A stretch of 7,272 nucleotides of DNA from Clostridiales bacterium (lineage in GTDB: Bacteria; Bacillota; Clostridia; Peptostreptococcales; T1SED10-28): assembly GCA_007134725.1 (NCBI GenBank), contig SLKF01000212.1, positions 1 through 7,272 on the forward strand, given 5' to 3'. How positions within the stretch are numbered: position 1 is the stretch's first letter; each line of letters begins with the position of its first letter. Below, piece by piece: positions 1 through 5,819 of the stretch. The position numbers and the translations under genes are program-made. Under the pieces are notes generated by a model. It was not told the origin of the DNA. It did not search any database and saw only the letters and a list, made by a program, of their open reading frames with translations.

Positions 1-579
1 ACGGGAACCATTAAACTTCTGATGACCCGACCGGTACCCCGTTGGAAGATCTTAACTTCCAAGTTACTGGCACTGACAATCTTAGAGATGATCGTAATTC
101 TACTAATGGCAATCATTGCCCTGGGAATATCCTATATTACTTTCGGTCATGGGGGTTTTAAAGAGCCGGTGATTACGGGATTTCGTGTGGTTAACGGAGA
201 ACTGGACGTATCCAATATCCAAACCGTATCCCGGGGAACCTATATTTTTATGACCTATTCACTGGGATATATCGTAGCCTTTTCCATTGGAAAGATGGCC
301 TTGATGGTGTCGGTCCTGGTAAAAAGCACGGCGGCTTCCATTGGGATTATGATGTCATCCTTAATCGGGGGAACTTTTCTCAGTTTCTTTATCAGTGATT
401 GGGAAATCACCCGGTATTTATTCAATGTCAATCTTCGTCTGACCGACTTTTTATCCGGGGATCTACAACCGGTGGAGGGACTGAGTTTAAGCTTTTCTAT
501 CACCATATTGCTGCTTTGGGCTCTTGGTGCTACCCTGGTAGCCTTTGGGGTATTTTCTTATAAGGATATTTTAGATTAG
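1..579 (+). CDS. ABC-2 type transporter permease, 3' part (5' end outside window)
   Basis: The reading frame is open from base 1, and the codons before the first Met (base 22) continue the same protein, so this is the C-terminal ~192 residues of a longer permease. The opening stretch TGTIKLLMTRPVPRWKILTS resembles the cytoplasmic segment common in ABC-2 permeases ("...KLLLTRPVSRWKIL..SK"). After it come a hydrophobic segment around residues 28-50 of the visible part, a polar, probably extracellular loop (~52-85), two adjacent hydrophobic segments (~87-113 and ~114-133), and a final membrane segment (~165-187) ending in a short YKDILD tail. The family forms the membrane channel of an exporter driven by a separate ATPase, which would be expected upstream but is not visible. 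It is probably co-transcribed with the hydrolase that follows at once. The substrate cannot be read from the sequence; export of a drug, peptide, lipid or sodium ions are all known for relatives. Confidence 0.82.
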   Translation, partial: TGTIKLLMTRPVPRWKILTSKLLALTILEMIVILLMAIIALGISYITFGHGGFKEPVITGFRVVNGELDVSNIQTVSRGTYIFMTYSLGYIVAFSIGKMALMVSVLVKSTAASIGIMMSSLIGGTFLSFFISDWEITRYLFNVNLRLTDFLSGDLQPVEGLSLSFSITILLLWALGATLVAFGVFSYKDILD

Positions 580-585
580 GAGGAG
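577..585 (+). promoter_or_regulatory. Ribosome binding site overlapping the permease stop codon
   Basis: The string TAGGAGGAG contains the permease stop codon TAG as its first three bases and a near-perfect Shine-Dalgarno sequence. The hydrolase ATG follows 4 bases later (590). This arrangement implies translational coupling and a shared transcript for the two genes. Confidence 0.8.
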
Positions 586-589
586 AAAA

Positions 590-1420
590 ATGTTAAAATC
601 CATAAAAAAAGCAATTTGGCCCATAACCCTGGTCAGTGTCATCATTGCCCTTCCTTTTTTCATCTTTGGAATCTTTCAATCCTTTGAGGTAACCCGGGGA
701 GCCAATGATATGGAAACCATTACCCAGGGAGAAAACACCGAGGGAGAAGACACCCCGGAGGAAAGTTCCCAGGAAGAGGAAGAAGCAAGCGGAGAAGGGT
801 ATCGATTCTTGACCTTGGGAGATTCTTTAGCCCGGGGGACGGGAGATGAGGAAAATCTTGGATTTGCAGGAAGAACCGTAGAAAAAATAGAGCAGGCCTT
901 GGAAGTTCCCGTCAGCCATGAAAATTACAGCCTAGAGGGTCTACGGCTTTCAGCGATGATCGAGCAACTGAATGATGAAAGGTTACAAGAGGAAATCCAA
1001 GAAGCGGATATGATCATGATTTCCATTGGTGGAAATGATGCAAGGGATCTTAGGGGGATTACCCATAATGAAAGAACCGAAGTAATCCGGGAAATGGAAG
1101 ATGGGTACCGAAAAGATTTAGATGAAATCATCCGAGGGATCCGGGAAGAAAATTCCGAGGCTCTGGTAGTGTTTTTAGGACTGTATAATCTGGATTACTC
1201 TGAGGAAAACCTAGATGAGACAGAGCTTTTGTTAGGATGGAACGCCATAACCTATCAGAGAATCGAAAAAGAAAAGGATTTTGTTTGGATTCCCACCTAC
1301 GATCTATTTCAGTTTCAGTTGGCCGAGGTTCTATCTCTCGATCAATTGCATCCAAATGGATCCGGTTATGAAAAAATTGCTAATCGAATTGTAGAAGTGA
1401 TCCTTCCATATTTTCAATAA
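590..1420 (+). CDS. Membrane-anchored SGNH/GDSL-family hydrolase
   Basis: A 276-residue serine esterase or acylhydrolase of the SGNH fold. An N-terminal Lys-rich start and hydrophobic segment (residues ~9-31) look like an uncleaved signal anchor; no lipobox is visible. A spacer rich in Glu (12 of residues 41-70 are acidic) follows, then the catalytic domain (~71-276). The family blocks are all present: GDSL at 77-80 with nucleophile Ser79, Gly117 (block II), GGND at 147-150 with Asn149, and DQLHPNG at 251-257 giving Asp251 and His254. The enzyme should therefore be active and face the outside of the membrane. Such enzymes remove acyl or acetyl groups from lipids, glycans or peptides; the substrate is not readable. 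The start is fixed by the Shine-Dalgarno overlapping the permease stop codon. Coupling to the permease suggests a joint envelope role, but this is inference. Confidence 0.9.
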   Translation: MLKSIKKAIWPITLVSVIIALPFFIFGIFQSFEVTRGANDMETITQGENTEGEDTPEESSQEEEEASGEGYRFLTLGDSLARGTGDEENLGFAGRTVEKIEQALEVPVSHENYSLEGLRLSAMIEQLNDERLQEEIQEADMIMISIGGNDARDLRGITHNERTEVIREMEDGYRKDLDEIIRGIREENSEALVVFLGLYNLDYSEENLDETELLLGWNAITYQRIEKEKDFVWIPTYDLFQFQLAEVLSLDQLHPNGSGYEKIANRIVEVILPYFQ

Positions 1421-1451
1421 ATACAATGGGAAAAACCAAAAATAATAGCGT

Positions 1452-1465
1452 CCAGGGATTCCTGG
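1452..1465. repeat. Small inverted repeat between the hydrolase and antiporter genes
   Basis: CCAGG-GATT-CCTGG, a perfect 5-bp-arm palindrome with a 4-base centre. No T-run follows, so it is not a convincing terminator. It lies 20 bases upstream of a TATAAT box (1486-1491) and overlaps the poor -35 position, so an operator role is possible but unsupported. Confidence 0.3.
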
Positions 1466-1491
1466 TAATATGATGAAAAGTTGGTTATAAT
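1463..1491 (+). promoter_or_regulatory. Possible promoter for the antiporter gene
   Basis: A perfect -10 hexamer TATAAT (1486-1491) stands 46 bases before the antiporter start. At 17-bp spacing the -35 position reads TGGTAA, matching only 3 of 6 consensus bases, so the call depends on the -10 box. No terminator is visible after the preceding hydrolase, so read-through from the upstream operon is also possible. Confidence 0.4.
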
Positions 1492-1536
1492 AAGTAGCAG
1501 AGCAAGACAGAAGTTAAGGAAACTGGAGGATCAACT

Positions 1537-2523
1537 ATGGAATTTATGCCGTTTATTTGGTTTTTTTTAGGGCTCTTATTAATTATTAAGGGTAGTGACT
1601 GGTTCGTGGAAGGGGCCGTATGGATTGCAAGGGCATTAAAGGTTTCGGATATCATGATCGGAGCAACCCTGGTCAGCCTTTGCACCACCTTGCCGGAAGC
1701 TATGGTATCGACGAATTCCGCATTGAAGGGAAATACGGATATGGCCATGGGAAACGTACTGGGTTCCATTGCCTTTAACTCCGGAGTGGTACTGGCCATG
1801 ATTTTGATTTTTACCCAGCCGAAGATCAAACATGGTAAAAGTCTTAAGCAAAACAGCAAAGTACTGTTTTTTCTAATCCTATTGGTAATGGCATTGGGAA
1901 TTGTATTCGGTGAACTTCTACGTTGGACCGGCGTCTTGCTGCTTGGTTTTTTGGTCTTCTATCTGCTTCGAAATGTAGTGGAGGCTCGGAAAATTCAAAG
2001 GGAAGAGAAACTGGAAAAGGCTAAGGAAAATCGCCAGGCTGCACTCGAGGTAAAAGCAACAAGAAACGAAGTGCTGCATTCGGTTTTTATTTTCCTTTTA
2101 GGACTGGGAATGACCGTATTTGGAGCGGATTTACTGGTAAACAACGGAGAGATTATTGCTCAACTGCTGGGAGTGCCGGATTTGATAATCGGTCTTACCA
2201 TGACCTCTGTGGGGACTTCCTTACCGGAGCTGGTCACCGCAATTTCCGCCATAAGAAAAAAAGCCCAGGATTTATCCGTGGGCAATATCATGGGGGCTAA
2301 TATTTTAAATATTATTCTGGTCATCGGCATAATGGCAACCTTAGAACCGGTACCCATCGGGGGCAGTATTCTAAGATTCCACTTACCCTTTGTACTGACC
2401 ATTACTACGGCGATTATGGCCTTTGTTCATAGTCGAAAAAAACAGCTGACCAAGAACATGGGATGGTCTTTATTGGGGTTTTATGGAATCTACCTGATCG
2501 GAATTTTACTGACGACCCTTTAG
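1537..2523 (+). CDS. Calcium/sodium antiporter of the CaCA family (YrbG-like)
   Basis: A 328-residue integral membrane exchanger, the usual length for prokaryotic CaCA proteins, which move Ca2+ out of the cell against Na+ or H+. The two inverted alpha repeats are clear. Alpha-1 (~42-81) runs from GATLVS through TTLPE to GSIAFN, with Glu54 and Asn81. Alpha-2 (~219-258) runs from GLTMTS through GTSLPE to GANILN, with Glu231 and Asn258. The two Glu residues correspond to the ion-coordinating pair of archaeal NCX structures. About ten hydrophobic segments split into two halves, joined by a charged cytoplasmic stretch (~148-180, many Lys, Arg and Glu). An AGGA-type site, GGAGGA at 1525-1530, lies 6 bases before the ATG and sets the start. 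The last codons overlap the convergent oxidoreductase gene. Ion choice (Ca2+ versus other cations) cannot be told from sequence. Confidence 0.92.
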   Translation: MEFMPFIWFFLGLLLIIKGSDWFVEGAVWIARALKVSDIMIGATLVSLCTTLPEAMVSTNSALKGNTDMAMGNVLGSIAFNSGVVLAMILIFTQPKIKHGKSLKQNSKVLFFLILLVMALGIVFGELLRWTGVLLLGFLVFYLLRNVVEARKIQREEKLEKAKENRQAALEVKATRNEVLHSVFIFLLGLGMTVFGADLLVNNGEIIAQLLGVPDLIIGLTMTSVGTSLPELVTAISAIRKKAQDLSVGNIMGANILNIILVIGIMATLEPVPIGGSILRFHLPFVLTITTAIMAFVHSRKKQLTKNMGWSLLGFYGIYLIGILLTTL

Positions 2524-3465
2524 CAGTTCTTCGATGATTCCGTGGGTTTCATAGCCATCTTTGAAAGTTATCAGATTTGCCGGTTCGCCGTCTAAGGCCT
2601 TAGCCAGTTCGATTACAACTTTTTCGCTGGTGTCCTCTTCTTCGGCGGGAAGTCTTTTTAAAATTTCGTCTTTTTGAGCGATCCAAATATGCCGCCAATT
2701 TCGTAAGGCAATGACTCCGTTTTCTCCGAGGAGGGTTAAGGACAAGAAATCCTCCCGGCCCACATCGCAAAGTCCGTTGATCAGAATATTTACACCGTTG
2801 GTAAGACATCCCGTGGCCAGAAGTTCCCGTTCCGACAATTCTTCGTCGCTGGGATACTTAATTTGGGACTGGATGTCGAAAACATTTCCATAAAAACGTT
2901 GAACTAATTGCATGTAATGGGTGAAGACCTCCCGGGTAAAACCACCCTGCTCCTTTGTATCAATCCAAGGGTTTTGCTGCCAGTGTCTGGGCCACTCTGC
3001 AAAATACCCTGTAAGCTCGATTCTTCGAAGCTTGCCTAGATAGTTTTCTTCAATAAGATTTTCCGCTTTTTTTACGGCATTGGTGTAGGGCAGGGGAAAG
3101 TTCATGGCATTGATAATTCCCTTTTCCTGTGCGGCGGTATACATATCCCGAGCTTCCTTGGTGGAATTAGCCAAGGGTTTTTCACAAAAGAAGGCTTTGC
3201 CCGATTCAATGATTTTCATTCCGATGCTGTGGTGATGCTTAGGAGGCACGGCCAGATACACCAAGTCCACCAAAGCGTTGTCTAAAATTTGCTGATACTC
3301 ATTTACCCCGGTAAGGTCATATTTTTCAGACATTTCTTCCAACCTTTGGGGATTTTTATCGGTTATTTGTATGATACGAAATCGTGGGTTTCGGTTGAAT
3401 GTTTTGATCAAGCGTTCTCCCACAATTCCCACGCCGATGATGCCTACATTATAAACATTTTTCAT
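2506..3465 (-). CDS. Gfo/Idh/MocA-family NAD(P)-dependent oxidoreductase
   Basis: A 319-residue cytoplasmic dehydrogenase. The N-terminal Rossmann domain (~1-120) opens with GIIGVGIVG, giving the GxGxxG dinucleotide loop at Gly11, Gly13 and Gly16. The family signature EKP stands at 95-97 in FFCEKPLA and contains the usual lysine (Lys96). The C-terminal alpha/beta domain (~121-319) carries the GGFTREVFTHYMQ stretch at 174-186, where His183 fits the conserved active-site His; the usual Asp four residues earlier in this motif is Glu179. Relatives oxidise or reduce sugars, inositols, sugar amines or biliverdin-like compounds; the substrate here is unknown. The start is supported by GAGGTG 5 bases upstream (3471-3476). 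It is transcribed away from a MocR-type regulator and has its own promoter in the shared gap, so it is the best candidate target of that regulator. Confidence 0.9.
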   Translation of the reverse strand: MKNVYNVGIIGVGIVGERLIKTFNRNPRFRIIQITDKNPQRLEEMSEKYDLTGVNEYQQILDNALVDLVYLAVPPKHHHSIGMKIIESGKAFFCEKPLANSTKEARDMYTAAQEKGIINAMNFPLPYTNAVKKAENLIEENYLGKLRRIELTGYFAEWPRHWQQNPWIDTKEQGGFTREVFTHYMQLVQRFYGNVFDIQSQIKYPSDEELSERELLATGCLTNGVNILINGLCDVGREDFLSLTLLGENGVIALRNWRHIWIAQKDEILKRLPAEEEDTSEKVVIELAKALDGEPANLITFKDGYETHGIIEELLKGRQ

Positions 3466-3513
3466 AAAAACACCTCGCTTTATTAATTTTGTAATAATTT
3501 GAATATTCCAATG

Positions 3514-3531
3514 ATGAGCTTATTATCTCAT
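3514..3531. promoter_or_regulatory. Inverted repeat over the oxidoreductase -10 box
   Basis: ATGAG-N8-CTCAT forms a 5-bp-arm dyad whose centre and right arm contain the minus-strand -10 hexamer (3522-3527). A protein bound here would block that promoter. The arms are short, so chance is possible in AT-rich DNA. Confidence 0.3.
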
Positions 3532-3550
3532 AATTTTTAACAAAGGTCAA
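3522..3550 (-). promoter_or_regulatory. Promoter of the oxidoreductase gene
   Basis: Read on the minus strand, -35 TTGACC (3545-3550) and -10 GATAAT (3522-3527) are separated by exactly 17 bp; each matches 5 of 6 sigma-A consensus bases. The predicted transcript starts around 3515 and leaves a leader of about 50 bases. Confidence 0.7.
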
Positions 3551-3566
3551 TTTCAAAGAAAGTGAG

Positions 3567-3582
3567 GAAAAGTGTCATTTTC
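3567..3582. promoter_or_regulatory. Possible operator over the regulator's -35 box
   Basis: GAAAA-N6-TTTTC dyad whose central six bases are exactly the plus-strand -35 hexamer GTGTCA (3572-3577). Outer GTGA (3562-3565) and TCAC (3581-3584) extend the symmetry imperfectly. The position suits autorepression by the MocR-type protein, but the arms are simple A/T tracts. Confidence 0.25.
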
Positions 3583-3600
3583 ACGGGAGTGTAGTATAAT
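3572..3600 (+). promoter_or_regulatory. Promoter of the MocR-type regulator gene
   Basis: -35 GTGTCA (3572-3577, 4 of 6 consensus) and a perfect -10 TATAAT (3595-3600) lie 17 bp apart, 32 bases before the ATG. The -35 faces away from the oxidoreductase promoter, with only 21 bp between the two -35 boxes, so one bound protein could affect both. Confidence 0.7.
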
Positions 3601-3632
3601 TAAGAAAAATTTTAAGGGGAAGGGGTGATCAT

Positions 3633-5021
3633 ATGGAGAATTATCGAAACCTCGGATTAGATAAAAAGTGCGAAGACTATTTATATCAACAACTTGCGGA
3701 TCACATCATAGGACTGATCGAAGAAAAGCTCATCAAAGGAGAAGAACGGCTGCCTTCGATTAAAAAGCTTTCGGAATTCTTAGGGGTAAACATCGCTACG
3801 GTGGTAAGAGCCTATGAAGTATTGGAAGAAAAGGATTATATCGTAAAAAAACCGGGCAGCGGATGTTTTGTCAAATCCCGGGAGGAAAAAATGCTGAACT
3901 TTGCCAGCGGAACCCCTTCCTATGATTTTTTCCCCATAGATGATTTTAAAAAAATCATTAATCACGTAATGGATAAAGATGGAGCAAAAGCCTTTGAATA
4001 TACATTGGGCCAGGGAGACCTGGAGCTTCGCCGGGAACTTCGGGAATATATCCAAAAATATCATATTCAAAGTCACGAGGATCAAATACATGTGATCTCC
4101 GGTGCCCAGCAGGGGATTGACCTCATTGTAAAAGCCCTGTTGACCCAGAAGGACACGGTGATCATTGAAAATCCCTCATACACCGGAGCCATTGGAGCTT
4201 TTAAGTCCAGGGGGGTACACTTGGAAGGGGTTCCCTTGAAAAATGACGGGATGGATTTAAAAAAACTGGAAGAGACCATAAAAAAGAGCCATCCCAAACT
4301 GCTGTATGTGATGCCGAATTTCCAAAATCCTACGGGAACCTCCTATAGCGGTTATCAGAAAAACAAACTCTTGGCCTTAGCCAAGGAGTATGACTTTTAT
4401 ATTTTAGAGGATGACTATTTAAGCGATTTGAGTTTTTATTCCCAGGACTCCAGAACCCTTAAAAGTATGGATAAAGAAAACAAAGTGATTTACCTAAAAA
4501 GTTTTTCCAAGATTTTTATGCCCGGGCTTCGTTTAGGGTTTTTGGTGGTTCCCGAAGAACTCCAGGCATCCATTCTTGAAGCGAAACTCATATCCGATAT
4601 CTCCACTTCCGGACTGTTGCAGCGGGCTTTAAAAGAATACATGGGTCAAGGACTATGGGAAAAACACATCGAAGCCCTTAAAAAACTTTACCAGAAACGC
4701 TTTGACCTGGCCATGAAAGAAATCGCTGAACAAATGCCTGAAAACGTCAAGTTCACCTTTCCCAAAGGGGGATTGAATTTTTGGTTTGAACTTCCCCCTG
4801 GAATAAAGGAACAGGAATTTATCAATCAATTGGAGGCCATGAATATTCTGGTGGCCCCGGGACGCTTGTTCTTCCATGAAAAAACCGATAAATCCTATTT
4901 CCGCATGAGTATTGCCAATGTAGAGGAAAAAGAAATCCGCCAGGGACTGGAGAAAATTGCCCGTCTCATTCAGTGGGAATCCGCAACGAAAAATCCCGGG
5001 AAAGAGCCGCTGATCCTTTAA
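3633..5021 (+). CDS. MocR/PdxR-type transcriptional regulator (GntR domain fused to aminotransferase-like domain)
   Basis: A 462-residue PLP-binding transcription factor of normal family length. Residues ~15-80 form a GntR winged helix: a LPSIKKLSEFLGV helix-turn-helix (40-52), ATVVRAYEVLEE (55-66) and the wing KPGSGCFV (73-80). Residues ~88-450 resemble fold-type I aminotransferases: SGAQQGIDL (156-164) for the cofactor phosphate, NPTG (232-235), EDDY (259-262) with the Asp that contacts the pyridine nitrogen, SFSK with Schiff-base Lys293, Arg300, and Arg424 in YFRMS, which usually binds a substrate carboxylate. All cofactor residues are kept, so PLP binding is expected. The effector may be PLP, an amino acid or an amine. 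The site AGGGGTG lies just before the ATG. Divergence from the oxidoreductase suggests that gene as target. It could also be annotated simply as a PLP-dependent aminotransferase, but the DNA-binding domain argues for regulation. Confidence 0.92.
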   Translation: MENYRNLGLDKKCEDYLYQQLADHIIGLIEEKLIKGEERLPSIKKLSEFLGVNIATVVRAYEVLEEKDYIVKKPGSGCFVKSREEKMLNFASGTPSYDFFPIDDFKKIINHVMDKDGAKAFEYTLGQGDLELRRELREYIQKYHIQSHEDQIHVISGAQQGIDLIVKALLTQKDTVIIENPSYTGAIGAFKSRGVHLEGVPLKNDGMDLKKLEETIKKSHPKLLYVMPNFQNPTGTSYSGYQKNKLLALAKEYDFYILEDDYLSDLSFYSQDSRTLKSMDKENKVIYLKSFSKIFMPGLRLGFLVVPEELQASILEAKLISDISTSGLLQRALKEYMGQGLWEKHIEALKKLYQKRFDLAMKEIAEQMPENVKFTFPKGGLNFWFELPPGIKEQEFINQLEAMNILVAPGRLFFHEKTDKSYFRMSIANVEEKEIRQGLEKIARLIQWESATKNPGKEPLIL

Positions 5022-5120
5022 AAATATTCAAGTTTAGGAATGTTTACGGAATCAAAAGCAGGGCAAGTATAGAATATAAGCTGTATAACCGATTTAAAAT
5101 ATAAAGAGTGAGGTGTTTTT

Positions 5121-5669
5121 ATGAAAATCTATACAAAAACCGGAGATAAAGGACAAACCAGTTTATTTGATGATACCCGGGTGGATAAGGATTCCATAAG
5201 GGTGGAGAGTTACGGAACCATTGATGAGTTGAATTCCAGCATTGGACTGGCCAGAAGTTTTATCAAAGATGAAGAAACTCGAAAGCTGCTTTTTGAAATA
5301 CAGCGAAGCTTATTTGATGTAGCGGGAGAACTGGCCACCACAAAGGGAGAAGATTTTCCTGAAAAAATTGAAAAAAAGGACATCAAAAAATTAGAAGGAA
5401 TCATAGATCACTACCTGGAGAAGATGAATAAGGAAGAAAAATCCATGTTCATTGTTCCCGGATCCAATCAGGAAAGTGCGGCCCTTCATGTGGCAAGAAC
5501 CATTTGTCGCCGGGGGGAAAGAAGAATGATTACCCTTAGTAAAGAAGCAAAGATCCGGGAAGATTTAATCCGTTATGTCAATCGTCTGTCCGATGTGCTT
5601 TATGCCATTGCCCGTTTTTTGGAAACGAACCTTTCCTACGTGGATTTTGGTAAGGATAAGAAAAAATAG
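5121..5669 (+). CDS. Cob(I)alamin adenosyltransferase, PduO type
   Basis: A 182-residue cytoplasmic enzyme that moves the adenosyl group of ATP to cob(I)alamin, giving coenzyme B12. Motifs run in family order: the ATP-binding N-terminus TKTGDKGQTSL (5-15), YGTIDELNSSIG (31-42) with the interface residue Asp35, GSNQESAALHVARTICRRGER (114-134), and VNRLSDVLYAIAR (153-165), forming the last helices of the trimeric five-helix bundle. Most relatives have Gly-Gly after the TSLF segment, whereas this protein has Asp17-Asp18. A short Lys/Asp-rich tail (177-182) ends it. The start is set by GAGGTG at 5110-5115. No B12 biosynthesis, B12-dependent mutase or dehydratase gene is beside it, so it appears to act as a stand-alone gene serving cobalamin salvage or assembly; no B12 riboswitch was recognised in the 99-bp gap upstream. 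No clear promoter was found there. Confidence 0.93.
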   Translation: MKIYTKTGDKGQTSLFDDTRVDKDSIRVESYGTIDELNSSIGLARSFIKDEETRKLLFEIQRSLFDVAGELATTKGEDFPEKIEKKDIKKLEGIIDHYLEKMNKEEKSMFIVPGSNQESAALHVARTICRRGERRMITLSKEAKIREDLIRYVNRLSDVLYAIARFLETNLSYVDFGKDKKK

Positions 5670-5709
5670 AAAAACTAAAACAGAAAAACTAAAACAGAAA
5701 AATTGAAAG
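5668..5709. repeat. Three 14-bp tandem repeats after the adenosyltransferase gene
   Basis: Two identical copies of AGAAAAACTAAAAC (5668-5681, 5682-5695) and a third diverged copy (5696-5709) start inside the stop codon of the adenosyltransferase gene and run toward the terminator. The first copy starts at the second base of TAG. It looks like slippage in an A-rich tract; no coding role. Confidence 0.75.
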
Positions 5710-5721
5710 AAAAAGAACTGA

Positions 5722-5769
5722 AAAAGGTGCTGCGATCCCGGAGAAGACTCCGAGATGGCCGCACCTTTT
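5722..5769. terminator. Bidirectional Rho-independent terminator
   Basis: A 48-base hairpin with 22-base arms (19 pairs, three single mismatches) and an AAGA loop at 5744-5747. The outer nine pairs are AAAAGGTGC with GCACCTTTT, so each strand ends in a T-tract: TTTTATTAATT on the plus strand, TTTTTC on the minus strand. It sits between two convergent genes and can serve both. Confidence 0.85.
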
Positions 5770-5819
5770 ATTAATTGAAATGAGAGAACAATAATTGAGA
5801 GGCGCTACACTTGAAAAAC

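Noticed and set aside
1485..1859. Minus-strand open frame of 124 codons antisense to the antiporter start
   Set aside because: The plus strand encodes a clear CaCA alpha-1 repeat here; the antisense frame shows no family motif and no good start signal.
3780..4091. Minus-strand open frame of 103 codons inside the regulator gene
   Set aside because: It is a shadow of the GntR and early PLP domain coding sequence, without motif or ribosome site.
5022..5120. Promoter or B12 riboswitch ahead of the adenosyltransferase gene
   Set aside because: Several TATA-like strings exist (5068-5073, 5084-5089, 5100-5105) but none has a -35 box at proper spacing, and the 99-bp gap is too short and lacks the conserved elements of a cobalamin riboswitch.
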